The notes: generated by a model not told the origin, from the letters alone. A DNA stretch of 64,000 nt from an uncultured Muribaculaceae bacterium (GCA_910578385.1 CAJTQV010000015.1:16412-80411); one strand, 5' to 3'. Shown: positions 8,826-18,450, counted from the first letter of the stretch. Program-made: numbers and translations.

Positions 8826-10714
8826 GCTTCTTGTTTTGACTTTGCTGATTTTTTCTTTTTTTCTTTCTGTCCGGCTTCTTCGCTGACGGCCTGAATACGA
8901 CGGTTAGAAGCATCGCGCATAACAGCCAGGGTTATCTCCGAAATCATCTGTTTGAGCTGGTCAATAAATTCAGGTGCACTGTATGTGCCTCGCTCAATCT
9001 GTCTTAGCCGACCCTCCCAGATACCGGTAAGGCGCGCGCTTTTCAGCAGGTCTTCCTTTATGATGGAAATCAGGTCTATTCCGGCCTGTGTGGCACGCAG
9101 CGACTTGCGTTCCTGACGGATATATCCTCGTTTATATAGAGTCTCGATTATTCCGGCACGGGTTGACGGCCGTCCTATACCGTTGGCCTTGAGTGATTCT
9201 CGCAAATCCTCGTCATCGACAGTGGATCCGGCTGTTTCCATAGCCTTCAGCAGGGTTCCCTCGGTATAGTACTTGGGAGGCTGCGTCGTCTTCTTGGCGA
9301 GCTGTGGCTCGTGAGGTCCGGATTCACCTACGGTAAACACGGGGAGCACAGCCGAATCGGAATCTTTGTCTGAATCCTGTGCCTGGGAATTATCTTTCGA
9401 CTTGGCATAGACATCTTTCCAGCCCGGTGCGACAATCACACGTCCCGTGGCCTTGAAGTTCACATTATCAACTTTGGCAGCCACCGTGGTCTGCTCATAT
9501 TCGCAGTCGGGATAGAACGCCGCAATAAAGCGCAACGCTACCGTATGGAACACTCTTTTCTCGTCAAGAGAGAGAGAGGGTGGCAACGGCTGTCCTGTCG
9601 GAATAATGGCGTGGTGGTCTGTAACCTTGGAATTGTCGAATACCTTCTTGCTCTTGCGCAACTTGGATCCGACAATCGGAGCCACCAGAGGAGCATAGGG
9701 TTTGAGGCTTGTCAGGATTCCTTTGCACTTCGGGTAAATGTCATCGGTAAGATAAGTCGTATCTACACGTGGGTAGGTAGTGAGCTTCTTCTCGTATAGT
9801 GACTGGATTGTGCGCAGGGTGAGGTCCGCGCTCATGCTGAACTTCTTGTTACACTCCACCTGAAGCGAAGTAAGGTCGAAAAGTCTCGGCGGCGCTTCCT
9901 TCGCTTTCTTTTTGGTTATACCTGTGATTTCGAGAGGGAAGTTCTTCAATTTCTCGACTACGGGAAGCCCTTCACTCTCATTCTCGAATGGTTTCAACGA
10001 CGAAGTGAAGATTGTATCGCGGTATTTGGTGCGTAGTTCCCAGGAATCTTTAGGAACAAAATTGTCGATTTCGTTCTGACGATTCACCACAAGTGCAAGC
10101 GTGGGGGTCTGCACGCGTCCTATGGATAGAATCTGGCGGTTGGTGCCATATTTGAGAGTGTAGAGACGTGTGGCATTCATGCCGAGAAGCCAGTCCCCTA
10201 TCGCGCGGCAGAGCCCGGCTGTGTAGAGAGGCTGCAAATCTTTCTGGTCGCGAAGGTGGGCGAAACCCTCACGCACGGCCTCGTCGGTAAGCGAGCTTAC
10301 CCAGAGTCGCTTCACCGGCTTGTTGCACCCTGCCTTCTGCATGACCCACCGCTGTATAAGCTCACCCTCCTGCCCGGCATCGCCGCAGTTTATAATCTCG
10401 TCACAATTCTCGATAAGAGTTTTGATTGTGTTGAACTGTTGCTCTATGCCACGGTCATTCTTGAGGCGTATGCCGAACTTGTCCGGAATCATCGGAAGGT
10501 ATCCGAGACCCCAGAAACGCCATTGCGGCTTGTAATCAGCAGGCTCCTTAAGTTCACACAGATGTCCGAACGTCCAGGTCACACAATAGCCGTTGCCCTC
10601 GTAATATCCGGGCCTCTGGGCATTTGCGCCAAGTATGCGTGCTATGTCGCGACCGACACTCGGTTTCTCGGTTATGCAGAGAATCAAGATTCTAATTATT
10701 AATTTTAATGGCAT
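8822..10714 (-). CDS. topB: DNA topoisomerase III (type IA)
   Basis: This enzyme nicks and reseals one DNA strand and decatenates replication or recombination intermediates. The 630-residue protein has the Toprim N-terminus CITEKPSVGRDIARILG, the acidic NCGDAGQEGELIQRW motif, SIGRVQTPTLALV, and the active-site region LTTYPRVDTTYL (Tyr near 310). The C-terminus is Lys-rich without obvious zinc fingers, as in TopB. The annotated ATG adds a short non-conserved lead; a TTG nearer to ILCITEKP is an alternative start. Confidence 0.93.
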   Translation of the reverse strand: MPLKLIIRILILCITEKPSVGRDIARILGANAQRPGYYEGNGYCVTWTFGHLCELKEPADYKPQWRFWGLGYLPMIPDKFGIRLKNDRGIEQQFNTIKTLIENCDEIINCGDAGQEGELIQRWVMQKAGCNKPVKRLWVSSLTDEAVREGFAHLRDQKDLQPLYTAGLCRAIGDWLLGMNATRLYTLKYGTNRQILSIGRVQTPTLALVVNRQNEIDNFVPKDSWELRTKYRDTIFTSSLKPFENESEGLPVVEKLKNFPLEITGITKKKAKEAPPRLFDLTSLQVECNKKFSMSADLTLRTIQSLYEKKLTTYPRVDTTYLTDDIYPKCKGILTSLKPYAPLVAPIVGSKLRKSKKVFDNSKVTDHHAIIPTGQPLPPSLSLDEKRVFHTVALRFIAAFYPDCEYEQTTVAAKVDNVNFKATGRVIVAPGWKDVYAKSKDNSQAQDSDKDSDSAVLPVFTVGESGPHEPQLAKKTTQPPKYYTEGTLLKAMETAGSTVDDEDLRESLKANGIGRPSTRAGIIETLYKRGYIRQERKSLRATQAGIDLISIIKEDLLKSARLTGIWEGRLRQIERGTYSAPEFIDQLKQMISEITLAVMRDASNRRIQAVSEEAGQKEKKKKSAKSKQEA

Positions 10715-10769
10715 GAATGGTATCCGGCTACCGCCGATACCGTAATAATTCCGGAACTATCCCGGTTTC

Positions 10770-11564
10770 TCAACCGAGACGCTTAGCCTCCTCCCAGATT
10801 TCATCCATCTCCTTGAGCGTGACGTCTGTGAAGTTGCGGCCGGTCTCCTTCAGTTTTTTCTCTATGTGGTTAAAGCGGCTGATAAACTTCCGGTTGGTGC
10901 GTTCGAGAGCATTTTCCGGGTCAACACCATAGAGTCTCGCTGCATTTATCACAGCAAACAGAAGGTCGCCGAACTCAGCCTCTATGTTGGCCTGATTTCC
11001 TTCGGGATTGCCGGACTTTATCTCTATCTCGACCTCTGAAATCTCTTCTTTGACCTTATCCCATACCTGCTCGCGGTTTTCCCAGTCGAAACCGACGTTA
11101 CGCGCTTTCTCCTGGATACGGTTGGCCTTTATAAGGGCAGGAAGTGCGGAAGGCACGCCGCTCAGCACAGATTTGTTTCCATCTTTCTCGCGCTGCTTGA
11201 TTTTCTCCCAGTTCTGGGTCACCTGCTCTGAGGTCTCGGCATTGACATCTCCGTAGATATGTGGATGACGGAATATCAGCTTGTCGGTAAGTTTCTTGCA
11301 GACATCGGCAAGGTCGAACTCACCTTTCTCCTCTCCTATCTTCGCGTAGAACGCCACATGGAGAAGAACATCTCCGAGTTCCTTGCAGATATTCGGATTA
11401 TCGTCAGACATGAGGGCGTCGCACAGTTCATAGACCTCCTCCACAGTGTTGGGGCGGAGTGACTCGTTGGTCTGCTTACGGTCCCACGGGCACTTCTCCC
11501 GCAGTGTATCGAGTACGTCGAGGAAATCCCCGAACGCTTTAAGTTTCTCTTCTTTAGTATGCAT
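10770..11564 (-). CDS. mazG: Nucleoside triphosphate pyrophosphohydrolase MazG
   Basis: MazG hydrolyses (d)NTPs to monophosphates and pyrophosphate, cleaning nucleotide pools and modulating stress responses. From ATG 11564 it has 264 residues with two MazG modules: the first has EEVYELCDAL and ELGDVLLHVAFYAKIGEE, the second EFGDLLFAVINAARLYGVDPENALERTNRKFISRF. An upstream extension to 11708 overlaps the 3' end of mtnN and has no family similarity. It lies 34 bp downstream of the MTA/SAH nucleosidase in the same direction. Confidence 0.93.
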   Translation of the reverse strand: MHTKEEKLKAFGDFLDVLDTLREKCPWDRKQTNESLRPNTVEEVYELCDALMSDDNPNICKELGDVLLHVAFYAKIGEEKGEFDLADVCKKLTDKLIFRHPHIYGDVNAETSEQVTQNWEKIKQREKDGNKSVLSGVPSALPALIKANRIQEKARNVGFDWENREQVWDKVKEEISEVEIEIKSGNPEGNQANIEAEFGDLLFAVINAARLYGVDPENALERTNRKFISRFNHIEKKLKETGRNFTDVTLKEMDEIWEEAKRLG

Positions 11565-11598
11565 TGTAGGGCAATTGATTTTGTTGGAAGTGGAAATA

Positions 11599-12291
11599 TC
11601 AGTCGAGTTGTGCAAGAAAGTCAGCGACAACACGGAATGTACGCGCCGGAGCCTCGCTCCAGAAGTTCTGGTATTCCGAGATGTTCTCCCCGCCTCCGGG
11701 CATATCACTCATGACGCGCACAATCATGAACGGCACACCGGCCTTTAGACACGCCTGGGCAATCGAGGCTGACTCCATGTCGCAGCCGAGAGCATCGGGA
11801 AAGTGTGATTTTATTTCAACCACTTCCTCGGGCCGGCTGATAAACTTGTCGCCGCTGCAAAGAAGACCCTGACGGATATCGATGGGTTCGGTCGCGGCGA
11901 TACGTTCCATTATCTCAAGACCCTGGGCATAGGGACGGAAATATAACGGGCATCCGTCGGCCGCGCCATACTCTGTACCGGGGCCACACCACACATCATG
12001 ATATGCCACACGGTCGGCGACAAGCACGGAGCCTATTCTCATTGATTCGTCAACACCTCCGGCAACTCCGGAATTGATGACAAGCTCAGGATGGAATTCC
12101 TCTATTATCCGGGCTGTGCGCAATGCCGAATTAACCTTGCCGATTCCGCACTGCGATACAAGAAAATCGTGGTTTCCAAGGCGTCCTTCGTAAACGGTGA
12201 AATCACCTAACGAACGCTCAGTATATTCATTAAGCTGCTCCAGAATGAGTTTCAACTCCTTCTGCATGGCAGCGATGATTGCTATCTTCAT
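11599..12291 (-). CDS. mtnN: 5'-methylthioadenosine/S-adenosylhomocysteine nucleosidase
   Basis: The enzyme depurinates MTA and SAH, recycling methionine and removing methylation by-products. From ATG 12291 it has 230 residues: MKIAIIAAMQKEL at the N-terminus, the family motif VINSGVAGGVDESMRIGSVLVADR, the substrate-binding MESASIAQACLKAGVPFMIVRVMSD with the Glu, and a terminal Asp in that MSD loop. The extra 51 residues upstream in frame look non-coding. CAAAATTA at 12321-12328 gives a leftward TAATTTTG -7 box 30 bp upstream. Confidence 0.93.
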   Translation of the reverse strand: MKIAIIAAMQKELKLILEQLNEYTERSLGDFTVYEGRLGNHDFLVSQCGIGKVNSALRTARIIEEFHPELVINSGVAGGVDESMRIGSVLVADRVAYHDVWCGPGTEYGAADGCPLYFRPYAQGLEIMERIAATEPIDIRQGLLCSGDKFISRPEEVVEIKSHFPDALGCDMESASIAQACLKAGVPFMIVRVMSDMPGGGENISEYQNFWSEAPARTFRVVADFLAQLD

Positions 12292-12367
12292 ATTGTCAGA
12301 AAGTTTTTTCAACCGGAATGCAAAATTAACAAAATTTTTTCTTATTTTCGCACCTGTGAGATAAGTT

Positions 12368-12976
12368 ATGATTATGGAGACAATAAAAATATGGAATTCC
12401 TCGGCCTCGGAGAAGCAATTGCACGACATTGCGGCACGCATCAAGGAGGGTCAGATAGCTGTGATACCGACCGACACGATGTACGCCATTGTGGGTGATG
12501 CCTTGAACGTAAAGGCTGTCGAACGCATTTGCAAGCTGAAGAATATCAATCCTGACAAAACAAATCTTTCCATCATATGCCATGACATATCGATGGCTGC
12601 GGAATATTCAAGGATTGACAATAAAGGTTTCAGGCTTATGAAGGAGAATTGCCCCGGACAATTCACTTTTCTTTTTCCGACAGTATCCACGCTGCCACGC
12701 GCATTCAAGGGAAGAAAGACTGTTGGAATCCGCATTCCTGACGCCCTGTTCGCCCGAGAGCTTGCCGGGGCGGTCGGCAACCCAATCATCACCACCAGCA
12801 TAGCATACGAGGATGAGGATTATGCCATAAATACCGACCTGATCGGCGAGGCATACGAGGGGAAGGTTAATTTCATGGTCGCGGACGATGACGGCACGAC
12901 TGAAGTCTCCACAATTGTGGATTGCACCGGCCGTGAACCTGAAATCACTCGTCAGGGACTCGGAATTCTTGTGTAG
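12368..12976 (+). CDS. L-threonylcarbamoyladenylate synthase (YrdC/Sua5 family)
   Basis: These enzymes make threonylcarbamoyl-AMP for the t6A37 modification of ANN-decoding tRNAs. The 202-residue single-domain protein has the YrdC signature IPTDTMYAIVGDALNVKAVERICKLK split as seen, KTNLSIICHD, CPGQFTFLFP and KTVGIRIPD. It is transcribed divergently from mtnN, 77 bp away. A second ATG six bases on (12374) could be the real start. Named tsaC or tsaC1 in related genomes. Confidence 0.9.
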   Translation: MIMETIKIWNSSASEKQLHDIAARIKEGQIAVIPTDTMYAIVGDALNVKAVERICKLKNINPDKTNLSIICHDISMAAEYSRIDNKGFRLMKENCPGQFTFLFPTVSTLPRAFKGRKTVGIRIPDALFARELAGAVGNPIITTSIAYEDEDYAINTDLIGEAYEGKVNFMVADDDGTTEVSTIVDCTGREPEITRQGLGILV

Positions 12977-13043
12977 TACAAGGAAGTATTTACTTTATGT
13001 ATTGAAAGAAACCCGGTCCGGTCAGCAGTGCAGACAAAATCTG

Positions 13044-13325
13044 CTACAATCCGAAGTCGAAATTATAGATTATATATTCAGCTATAAAGCCGAGTACCGC
13101 TATAATTATGCACACGAGTGCGCAGGTCTCAAGTTTTCTTGAGGCTGCCGCGCTCATGCGTCGCAGATACAGCGCAGCGAGATGGCTGAACACCGCCAGA
13201 AAGCAGAAGAAAACCGCTATGAATCCCCACCAGGGAGTTCCGAGCAGGAAGGATATGACAATCAAGGCCACGACAAGAACCAGTGCGACCCAGGCGGTAA
13301 TTTTTGACTCTACAAGTTTTGCCAT
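13044..13325 (-). CDS. Small three-helix membrane protein, function unknown
   Basis: A 93-residue hydrophobic protein with three predicted membrane spans (about 11-28, 33-53, 67-86) and an Arg-rich loop (LYLRRMSAAASRK) between spans two and three. I do not recognise the family. It ends within about 70 bp of the convergent tsaC-type gene and begins next to the stop of the Spi-domain gene, so it may be co-transcribed with that secreted protein. Confidence 0.6.
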   Translation of the reverse strand: MAKLVESKITAWVALVLVVALIVISFLLGTPWWGFIAVFFCFLAVFSHLAALYLRRMSAAASRKLETCALVCIIIAVLGFIAEYIIYNFDFGL

Positions 13326-13328
13326 CGC

Positions 13329-14276
13329 TTATCTGTAAATTTTAAGTCCGTAAACACGACCGTCATCACCAAGCGCGAGCATGGCGTAGAACCCGACCGG
13401 GAGCGCGGAGAGGTCAATGTTGACTGTGTCGGTGTTTTTGAAATAACGTTCCATCATCTTCTCCCCCTGCATGGAGTATACACGGATCATTCTCATGTCG
13501 ACCGGGAAACGTACCGAATAGTGCGCCCCGCCGAGAATTGAGACTACAGGATGCGTGGGAGAGATAATCTCATCGAATGCGGCGAGACGGGCACGTTCTT
13601 CCTCCTCTATCTCGGCTATGAACGACTCGTAAAATGCGAAAGGCACCTCTTCGGCCTCGGCTGTAACATCGTCAAGGGTATAGTCGCGGTAATTGTCAGG
13701 GTTGTATATATCGAACTCCACGGCCGAAGGCATCATGATGCTGCTGTTGCGGCGGTCGATGGCCTCAAGATTATCGCGGGCCTCCTCATCAAGCGACTCG
13801 AATTCGGGGGTATCGTAGGGATTGTTAAGCGCCTTGTTGATGTGCAGCGGCATGTTCTGCCATGCGGCCATCGCTCGTTCCGGAACACGCGAATCGTATC
13901 TTATAAGCTCAATCTCATGGGCATATTTCTTGAGAAGCTCTTTCTCTTCACCGGTCATCTTGTCTTTGTCGAACTTTGACGTCTTGCTGTAACCAAGCAC
14001 CGGATATGCCTTGCTGTCGGCGGCGATAATCACAAAACCACCTTTCGGGTGATTATATATATAGAACGGCGCGAAGAGCCGGTCGGTCGTGAGCTGACGG
14101 CCATTCCACACCATCTTCGGAGCGGCGGTATATTCGCCGTAGGCCGCGTTGAAGAATGTAGCGGCAATCTGCGACGCCTGTTTCTGCGTGACGGTCTCGG
14201 CATGGGCTATACCCCCGCCGCAAAGACACATGACGGAGAAGAGTGCCCCGGTAACTGTTTTGCTGAAGAACTTCAT
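13329..14276 (-). CDS. Secreted Spi-domain protein with T9SS-like C-terminal domain, no peptidase
   Basis: The 315-residue protein has a signal peptide (about 1-26, ending AHA), then an N-terminal domain like the Spi/C10-peptidase propeptide: TQKQASQIAATFFNAAYGEY and PFYIYNHPKGGFVIIAADS, a fold that inhibits streptopain-like cysteine proteases. The Cys/His catalytic segments of C10 peptidases are absent. The last ~60 residues (IRVYSMQGEKMMERYF... IDLSALPVGFYAMLALGDDGRVYGLKIYR in pieces) match the type A sorting domain of the type IX secretion system. An acidic linker lies between. It could be a secreted protease inhibitor or a truncated protease. Confidence 0.72.
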   Translation of the reverse strand: MKFFSKTVTGALFSVMCLCGGGIAHAETVTQKQASQIAATFFNAAYGEYTAAPKMVWNGRQLTTDRLFAPFYIYNHPKGGFVIIAADSKAYPVLGYSKTSKFDKDKMTGEEKELLKKYAHEIELIRYDSRVPERAMAAWQNMPLHINKALNNPYDTPEFESLDEEARDNLEAIDRRNSSIMMPSAVEFDIYNPDNYRDYTLDDVTAEAEEVPFAFYESFIAEIEEEERARLAAFDEIISPTHPVVSILGGAHYSVRFPVDMRMIRVYSMQGEKMMERYFKNTDTVNIDLSALPVGFYAMLALGDDGRVYGLKIYR

Positions 14277-14306
14277 AACTATATAACGTCTTTTGGCCGT
14301 TTTTTA

Positions 14307-14348
14307 TTAGGCCCCAGCGACCGCTATTTTTTATGAAACGGGGCCTAA
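14307..14348. repeat. 9-bp inverted repeat
   Basis: TTAGGCCCC (14307-14315) and GGGGCCTAA (14340-14348) are perfect inverted copies around a 24-nt loop, in the gap between the Spi-domain gene and the MFS gene. Together with the next hairpin it probably ends transcription of the MFS gene. Confidence 0.5.
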
Positions 14349-14352
14349 GTCA

Positions 14353-14384
14353 GGCGGGGAAGTATCTTTCAATACTCCCCCGCC
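14353..14384 (-). terminator. Hairpin downstream of the MFS carrier
   Basis: A 13-bp stem with one mismatch (GGCGGGGAAGTAT against ATACTCCCCCGCC, loop of 6) lies just past the stop of the MFS gene at 14417. It lacks a strong T-run on the minus strand, so termination may depend on the pair of hairpins. Confidence 0.5.
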
Positions 14385-14416
14385 CTCATATAAGTCTTAA
14401 AACATTGTCTGTACCA

Positions 14417-15901
14417 TTATCCTTCGGCAGTCGCCACCTCCGCCTCTTCAGCTTCTTCTTCCTGCTGAATATTGGGAAGTTCAAGACCATAGCCTTTCTT
14501 CTTGTCAAGTGCTTTGAGCCAAAGACCGAAAATAAGGGCAAGGACTCCGAGACTTGCAAAGACTGTCATCGTCACGGTGTAGTTATATTCCAGAGGATCT
14601 GTCACACCCGGATTTGATGCCTGAAGCACAGAACCGATACCTTTGCGGAATCCATAGAGACCAATGTTCTGAATCCAGAAGATTACTGCATATGCCGAAC
14701 CCAGGAGTTTGGGCTGTATAAGTTTCGGTACGGAAGGCCACAATGAAGCCGGCACAAGAGAGAAACTTATTCCCAATAGAATGATTGCGACGTACGCAAG
14801 AATAATCGACGGGAACGAGGGCAGGACATATGCAAAAGTACAATGACATGCAATCATCAGTATTGCTCCAAAAATCAGCATCGACGCACCTTTGCCATGA
14901 CGGTCGAGATAATTGCCGAGGAAGGGCGTTATGGCTGCTGCACCTAACGGGAAAACAAAGAATATCATACCGGCCTGTTCCTCTGAAATCTTAAGAGTGT
15001 TCTGAAGCATAAGTCCGGCATAATTCTGGAAGGGGAAGATTGCTGAGTAATAGAGCACGCAGAGTAACGACACAATCCAGAATACCTTTGATGTGAAGAT
15101 ATATTTGAGGTCGGATATTTTAAAGGGGTCGTCTTTTACTTCTCCGTTGGTTCCCATCTCATTTTCCAGAGACTTGTCCATGAACGCATAGACAATGAAG
15201 CATATGAGACCTATGCAGCAAAGAAGCATGGCGAAAGCTACAGGACGGCTCACATCGATGACACCACCAAGCTGAACAATCCATGGGCTGCCGAAGAAGA
15301 CTACAGCAACACCAATTCGGGCGATTGCCATTTCCACTCCCATTGCAAGAGCCATCTCCTTTCCTTCGAACCATTTTACGATACCGCGGCTCACCGTGAT
15401 ACCTGCCATCTCGATACCGCATCCGAAAATCATGAATCCAAAAGTGGCGAGCTTGGCTGATGCCGGCATACCAACCACCCAAGGAGTGATATTCCACCAT
15501 GCATCAGGCAAATTAAGAATTCCGTCGAACGTCTGAGCCAGTGAGCTTGTTGCAAACGCATCGGTCATCGCATACCAGTTGATAATACCGCCGACAACCA
15601 TCACTGCTCCGGAAAGAATCGCAGTGAATCGCACACCCATTTTGTCGAGAATGATGCCTGCGAAAATCAGGAAAAATACAAAAACATTGAGGAATGTCTC
15701 AGAGCCGAAGAAGTTACCCCATGCCACAGGGTTCCAGCCTTTCTGTTCCTGTACGTAACTCTGCAACGGCGATAACACGTCTACAAAAATGTAGCCGAAG
15801 AACATCGCCACTGCCAACAGACCGAGGGCGGTCCAGCGCGCCCATGCCTTGTCGCGTAGCAACTCGGTCTTCGGCGCAGTGTTAAGTGCAATTGTAGCCA
15901 T
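14417..15901 (-). CDS. MFS transporter, substrate unknown
   Basis: A 494-residue inner-membrane carrier with about 12 hydrophobic spans, an N-terminal half starting ARWTALGLLAVAMFFGYIF, a central cytoplasmic loop (KSLENEMGTNGEVKDDPF) and an acidic Glu/Ala-rich C-terminal tail. Inter-span motifs such as GIILDKMGVRFT and GNYLDRHGKG fit the major facilitator loop 2-3 and 8-9 signatures. The substrate cannot be assigned. It is a single gene between hairpins and the thioredoxin lipoprotein, which lies 64 bp upstream in the same direction. Confidence 0.85.
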   Translation of the reverse strand: MATIALNTAPKTELLRDKAWARWTALGLLAVAMFFGYIFVDVLSPLQSYVQEQKGWNPVAWGNFFGSETFLNVFVFFLIFAGIILDKMGVRFTAILSGAVMVVGGIINWYAMTDAFATSSLAQTFDGILNLPDAWWNITPWVVGMPASAKLATFGFMIFGCGIEMAGITVSRGIVKWFEGKEMALAMGVEMAIARIGVAVVFFGSPWIVQLGGVIDVSRPVAFAMLLCCIGLICFIVYAFMDKSLENEMGTNGEVKDDPFKISDLKYIFTSKVFWIVSLLCVLYYSAIFPFQNYAGLMLQNTLKISEEQAGMIFFVFPLGAAAITPFLGNYLDRHGKGASMLIFGAILMIACHCTFAYVLPSFPSIILAYVAIILLGISFSLVPASLWPSVPKLIQPKLLGSAYAVIFWIQNIGLYGFRKGIGSVLQASNPGVTDPLEYNYTVTMTVFASLGVLALIFGLWLKALDKKKGYGLELPNIQQEEEAEEAEVATAEG

Positions 15902-15965
15902 ATAATTTGTTTAGGTTAGTTATTCTTATTGAGACGATGTGTGTCTTCCGGCCTGAGCCGAAGAA

Positions 15966-16448
15966 TCACTTATTGGCAAGACGGTCAACCATCTCGGCGA
16001 GCTTCTGCTGGTCGGCACCAACTATCCGGTCTATCTCGTTGCCATCGGCATCGAGAAATACAAATGTCGGCATTGCCTCAATCTTGTATTTTCCGGCCAT
16101 GGCTATATCCTGGTCAACATCCACGCTCACAAATTTAATTTTGGAGGAGTACTCCCCTTTCAGCATCTCGAACAGAGGGGCAATCGCCTTGCACGGGCCG
16201 CACCATGTAGCATAGAAATCTATGACAGTGGGGATACCCGCACTCTCGGCTGCAAGGGTAGAGGAGTCACTTCCGCCACTGTTTTGAGCCTGTGCTGAAC
16301 CGTTCTCGTGTTTGTCAGTTTTCTGTGCCTCAGCAACATGTGCTGTCTGTTCCGCTTTGGTTTTCTTGTCGGCCGAACATGCGGCAAGAGCGACTATACA
16401 TACTATGGCCGAAAGGGCCAGTGAGATTAGAAATTTTGTCTGCTTCAT
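15966..16448 (-). CDS. Thioredoxin-fold lipoprotein
   Basis: A 160-residue predicted lipoprotein (hydrophobic helix then lipobox ALAAC, Cys near 24), a Lys/Ser/Gly-rich linker and a thioredoxin domain with the active site WCGPCK and the cis-Pro segment IEAMPTFVFLDADG. It most likely reduces or isomerises disulfides in periplasmic proteins, anchored in a membrane. CAAAGATA at 16471-16478 gives a leftward TATCTTTG -7 box shortly upstream. Confidence 0.87.
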   Translation of the reverse strand: MKQTKFLISLALSAIVCIVALAACSADKKTKAEQTAHVAEAQKTDKHENGSAQAQNSGGSDSSTLAAESAGIPTVIDFYATWCGPCKAIAPLFEMLKGEYSSKIKFVSVDVDQDIAMAGKYKIEAMPTFVFLDADGNEIDRIVGADQQKLAEMVDRLANK

Positions 16449-16596
16449 TTATGTTCTGAAAATTTGGTGACAAAGATAACAATTATTTTCTGAAATACGC
16501 ATACACGCATATAAAAATGTTCAGTTTGCTCTGCCGGACCGCCCGGGGCATTACTATTACCGCTCAACAGCAAATCCATTCTGCCATATTAATGAG

Positions 16597-16626
16597 AAAA
16601 GGCATCCCGATTGCCGGAATGCCTTT
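16597..16626 (-). terminator. Rho-independent terminator of the PPi-PFK gene
   Basis: Read leftward, GGCATTCCGG pairs with a near-perfect CGGGATGCC partner over a short loop and is followed by TTTTCTC. It lies 28 bp beyond the stop of the phosphofructokinase gene. Confidence 0.75.
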
Positions 16627-16653
16627 ATTGGTATATTTTTATCTGCTCTTGAA

Positions 16654-18309
16654 TCAGATTTCCTTGCCGTGCTCCAGGAGGAGTGTCATAGAGGGACGGT
16701 CGCAGATTTCGGAGGGACCGAAGTACTGGATAGGACCGGGGTACTGGTAGAGCGTGTTGAGAGCGAGAGTCTCACGCATTGAAGCGAACTTGAGATAGGG
16801 ACGGCCGTTGAGGTTCACAAGTGCCTTCTGGATAACAGGCTTCATCTCACCCTTGCGGCGCTCCATGTTCATCATCATGGTGATAGGAATACCACCGGCA
16901 ATCCATTTCTCTGAAGGCTCGGTGAGGTTGCGGACGCTCGACATGTATCCGGTCAGGCCGGCATTGATGAGCATCGCAGCATTGTAACCGAGTGCATAGG
17001 TGTAGTCTGCGTCGAAGTTTGTAGGATCAGCGCAACGTCCCTCGTAACCGAAGAAGTGATGCTGGGTGTTGAACTTGCCGCTGTACTCACCTTCTGCTGC
17101 CATCTCCTCAAGACGCTTTGCAACCATCTCAGAGAGAAGGCTCTCGGTCTCGATGAGCGAAACCTGCACGTTGCCATGGCTGTCGCGGTCGAGGCTGAGC
17201 TGAAGGGCGATGTTCTTCGGGAGGCTCTTGTAGAGTTCGGCGTTTGTGGGGGTGAGATATGAGTGGATAGCCTCAAGTTTCTCAACCTCGTCGAGTTCTG
17301 AGAGCTGCTCATTGTGCTCCTCGATAACGTCGTTGAGCTCGCTGATGAGCGACTTCATCGAGGGGATGAACTCGATAAGACCTTCAGGAACGAGGACAGT
17401 ACCGAAGTTCCAGCCGAGTTTCGCACGCTCCGATACAACGTAGCAGATGTAGCTTACGATGTTGTCGAGAGTCATGCGCTTGGCCTGAACCTCCTCTGAG
17501 ATAAGGCAGATGTTGGGCTGAGTCTCAAGAGCGCATTCGAGGGCGATGTGCGATGCCGAACGGCCCATGAGCTTGATGAAGTGATAGTACTTCTTGGCTG
17601 AGTTACAGTCGCGCTGGATGTTACCGATAACCTCGCTGTAGACCTTGCAGGCGGTGTCGAAACCGAATGAGGTCTCAATCCACTCGTTCTTGAGGTCGCC
17701 GTCGATTGTCTTGGGCACACCGATAACCTGTACATCAGCACCGATATTCTTGTAGTACTCTGCGAGAACTGCGGCATTTGTATTGGAGTCGTCACCACCG
17801 ATAATGACAAGAGCCTTGATGTTGAGCTCCTTGAGAATCTTGAGACCCTCGTCGAACTGCTCGGGTTTCTCAAGTTTGGTACGGCCTGAACCGATGATGT
17901 CGAAACCGCCGGTGTTTCTGTACTCCTTGATGATACTTGCAGTCAGCTCCATGTACTGGTGGTTGATGAATCCGGCAGGACCCATGAGGAATCCGTAGAG
18001 ACGGTTCTCCTTGTTGAGAGACTTAAGACCGTCAAAGATACCGCTCACCACGTTGTGACCGCCGGGAGCCTGGCCACCTGAAAGGATGATACCTACATTG
18101 AAAGGTTCTTCCACGCGAGCCGGATTCTCGTCTGCCTCGAACTCCACTACGGGCATTCCGTAGGTGTGGGGGAAAAGATCCTTGATTTCTTTCTGATTGG
18201 CAACTGATTCAGTAGCCTCACCAACTTTTACCTTAACCGATCCCTGCAGGGCTTTAGGGAGTTTGGGCTGGTAATCTGCCCGCGCCCTCTGAAGTACGCT
18301 TTTTTTCAT
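16654..18309 (-). CDS. Diphosphate--fructose-6-phosphate 1-phosphotransferase
   Basis: This enzyme phosphorylates fructose-6-phosphate with pyrophosphate, reversibly, in glycolysis. From ATG 18309 it has 551 residues, the long plant/Bacteroidetes class. It shows ILSGGQAPGGHNVV, the GGDDSNTNA loop (Asp in place of the ATP-enzyme Gly), PKTIDGDLKNEWIETSFGFDTA and KLMGRSASHIALECALE, all typical of PPi-dependent PFK. The 25-residue reading upstream is not conserved. CAAAATTA at 18373-18380 provides a leftward TAATTTTG -7 box. Confidence 0.93.
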   Translation of the reverse strand: MKKSVLQRARADYQPKLPKALQGSVKVKVGEATESVANQKEIKDLFPHTYGMPVVEFEADENPARVEEPFNVGIILSGGQAPGGHNVVSGIFDGLKSLNKENRLYGFLMGPAGFINHQYMELTASIIKEYRNTGGFDIIGSGRTKLEKPEQFDEGLKILKELNIKALVIIGGDDSNTNAAVLAEYYKNIGADVQVIGVPKTIDGDLKNEWIETSFGFDTACKVYSEVIGNIQRDCNSAKKYYHFIKLMGRSASHIALECALETQPNICLISEEVQAKRMTLDNIVSYICYVVSERAKLGWNFGTVLVPEGLIEFIPSMKSLISELNDVIEEHNEQLSELDEVEKLEAIHSYLTPTNAELYKSLPKNIALQLSLDRDSHGNVQVSLIETESLLSEMVAKRLEEMAAEGEYSGKFNTQHHFFGYEGRCADPTNFDADYTYALGYNAAMLINAGLTGYMSSVRNLTEPSEKWIAGGIPITMMMNMERRKGEMKPVIQKALVNLNGRPYLKFASMRETLALNTLYQYPGPIQYFGPSEICDRPSMTLLLEHGKEI

Positions 18310-18450
18310 TTTTCTTAGGGTTATGCTTATGAGCCCGCGCGAGTGCGGGCGTCTACAATATTTTTCCGGTTGCAAAATTAACAATTTTCTTGCATTATAC
18401 GGGCAAAAATCAGCAAAAAAAGTTACAGATAAATTTCACAAAAAATGTTA

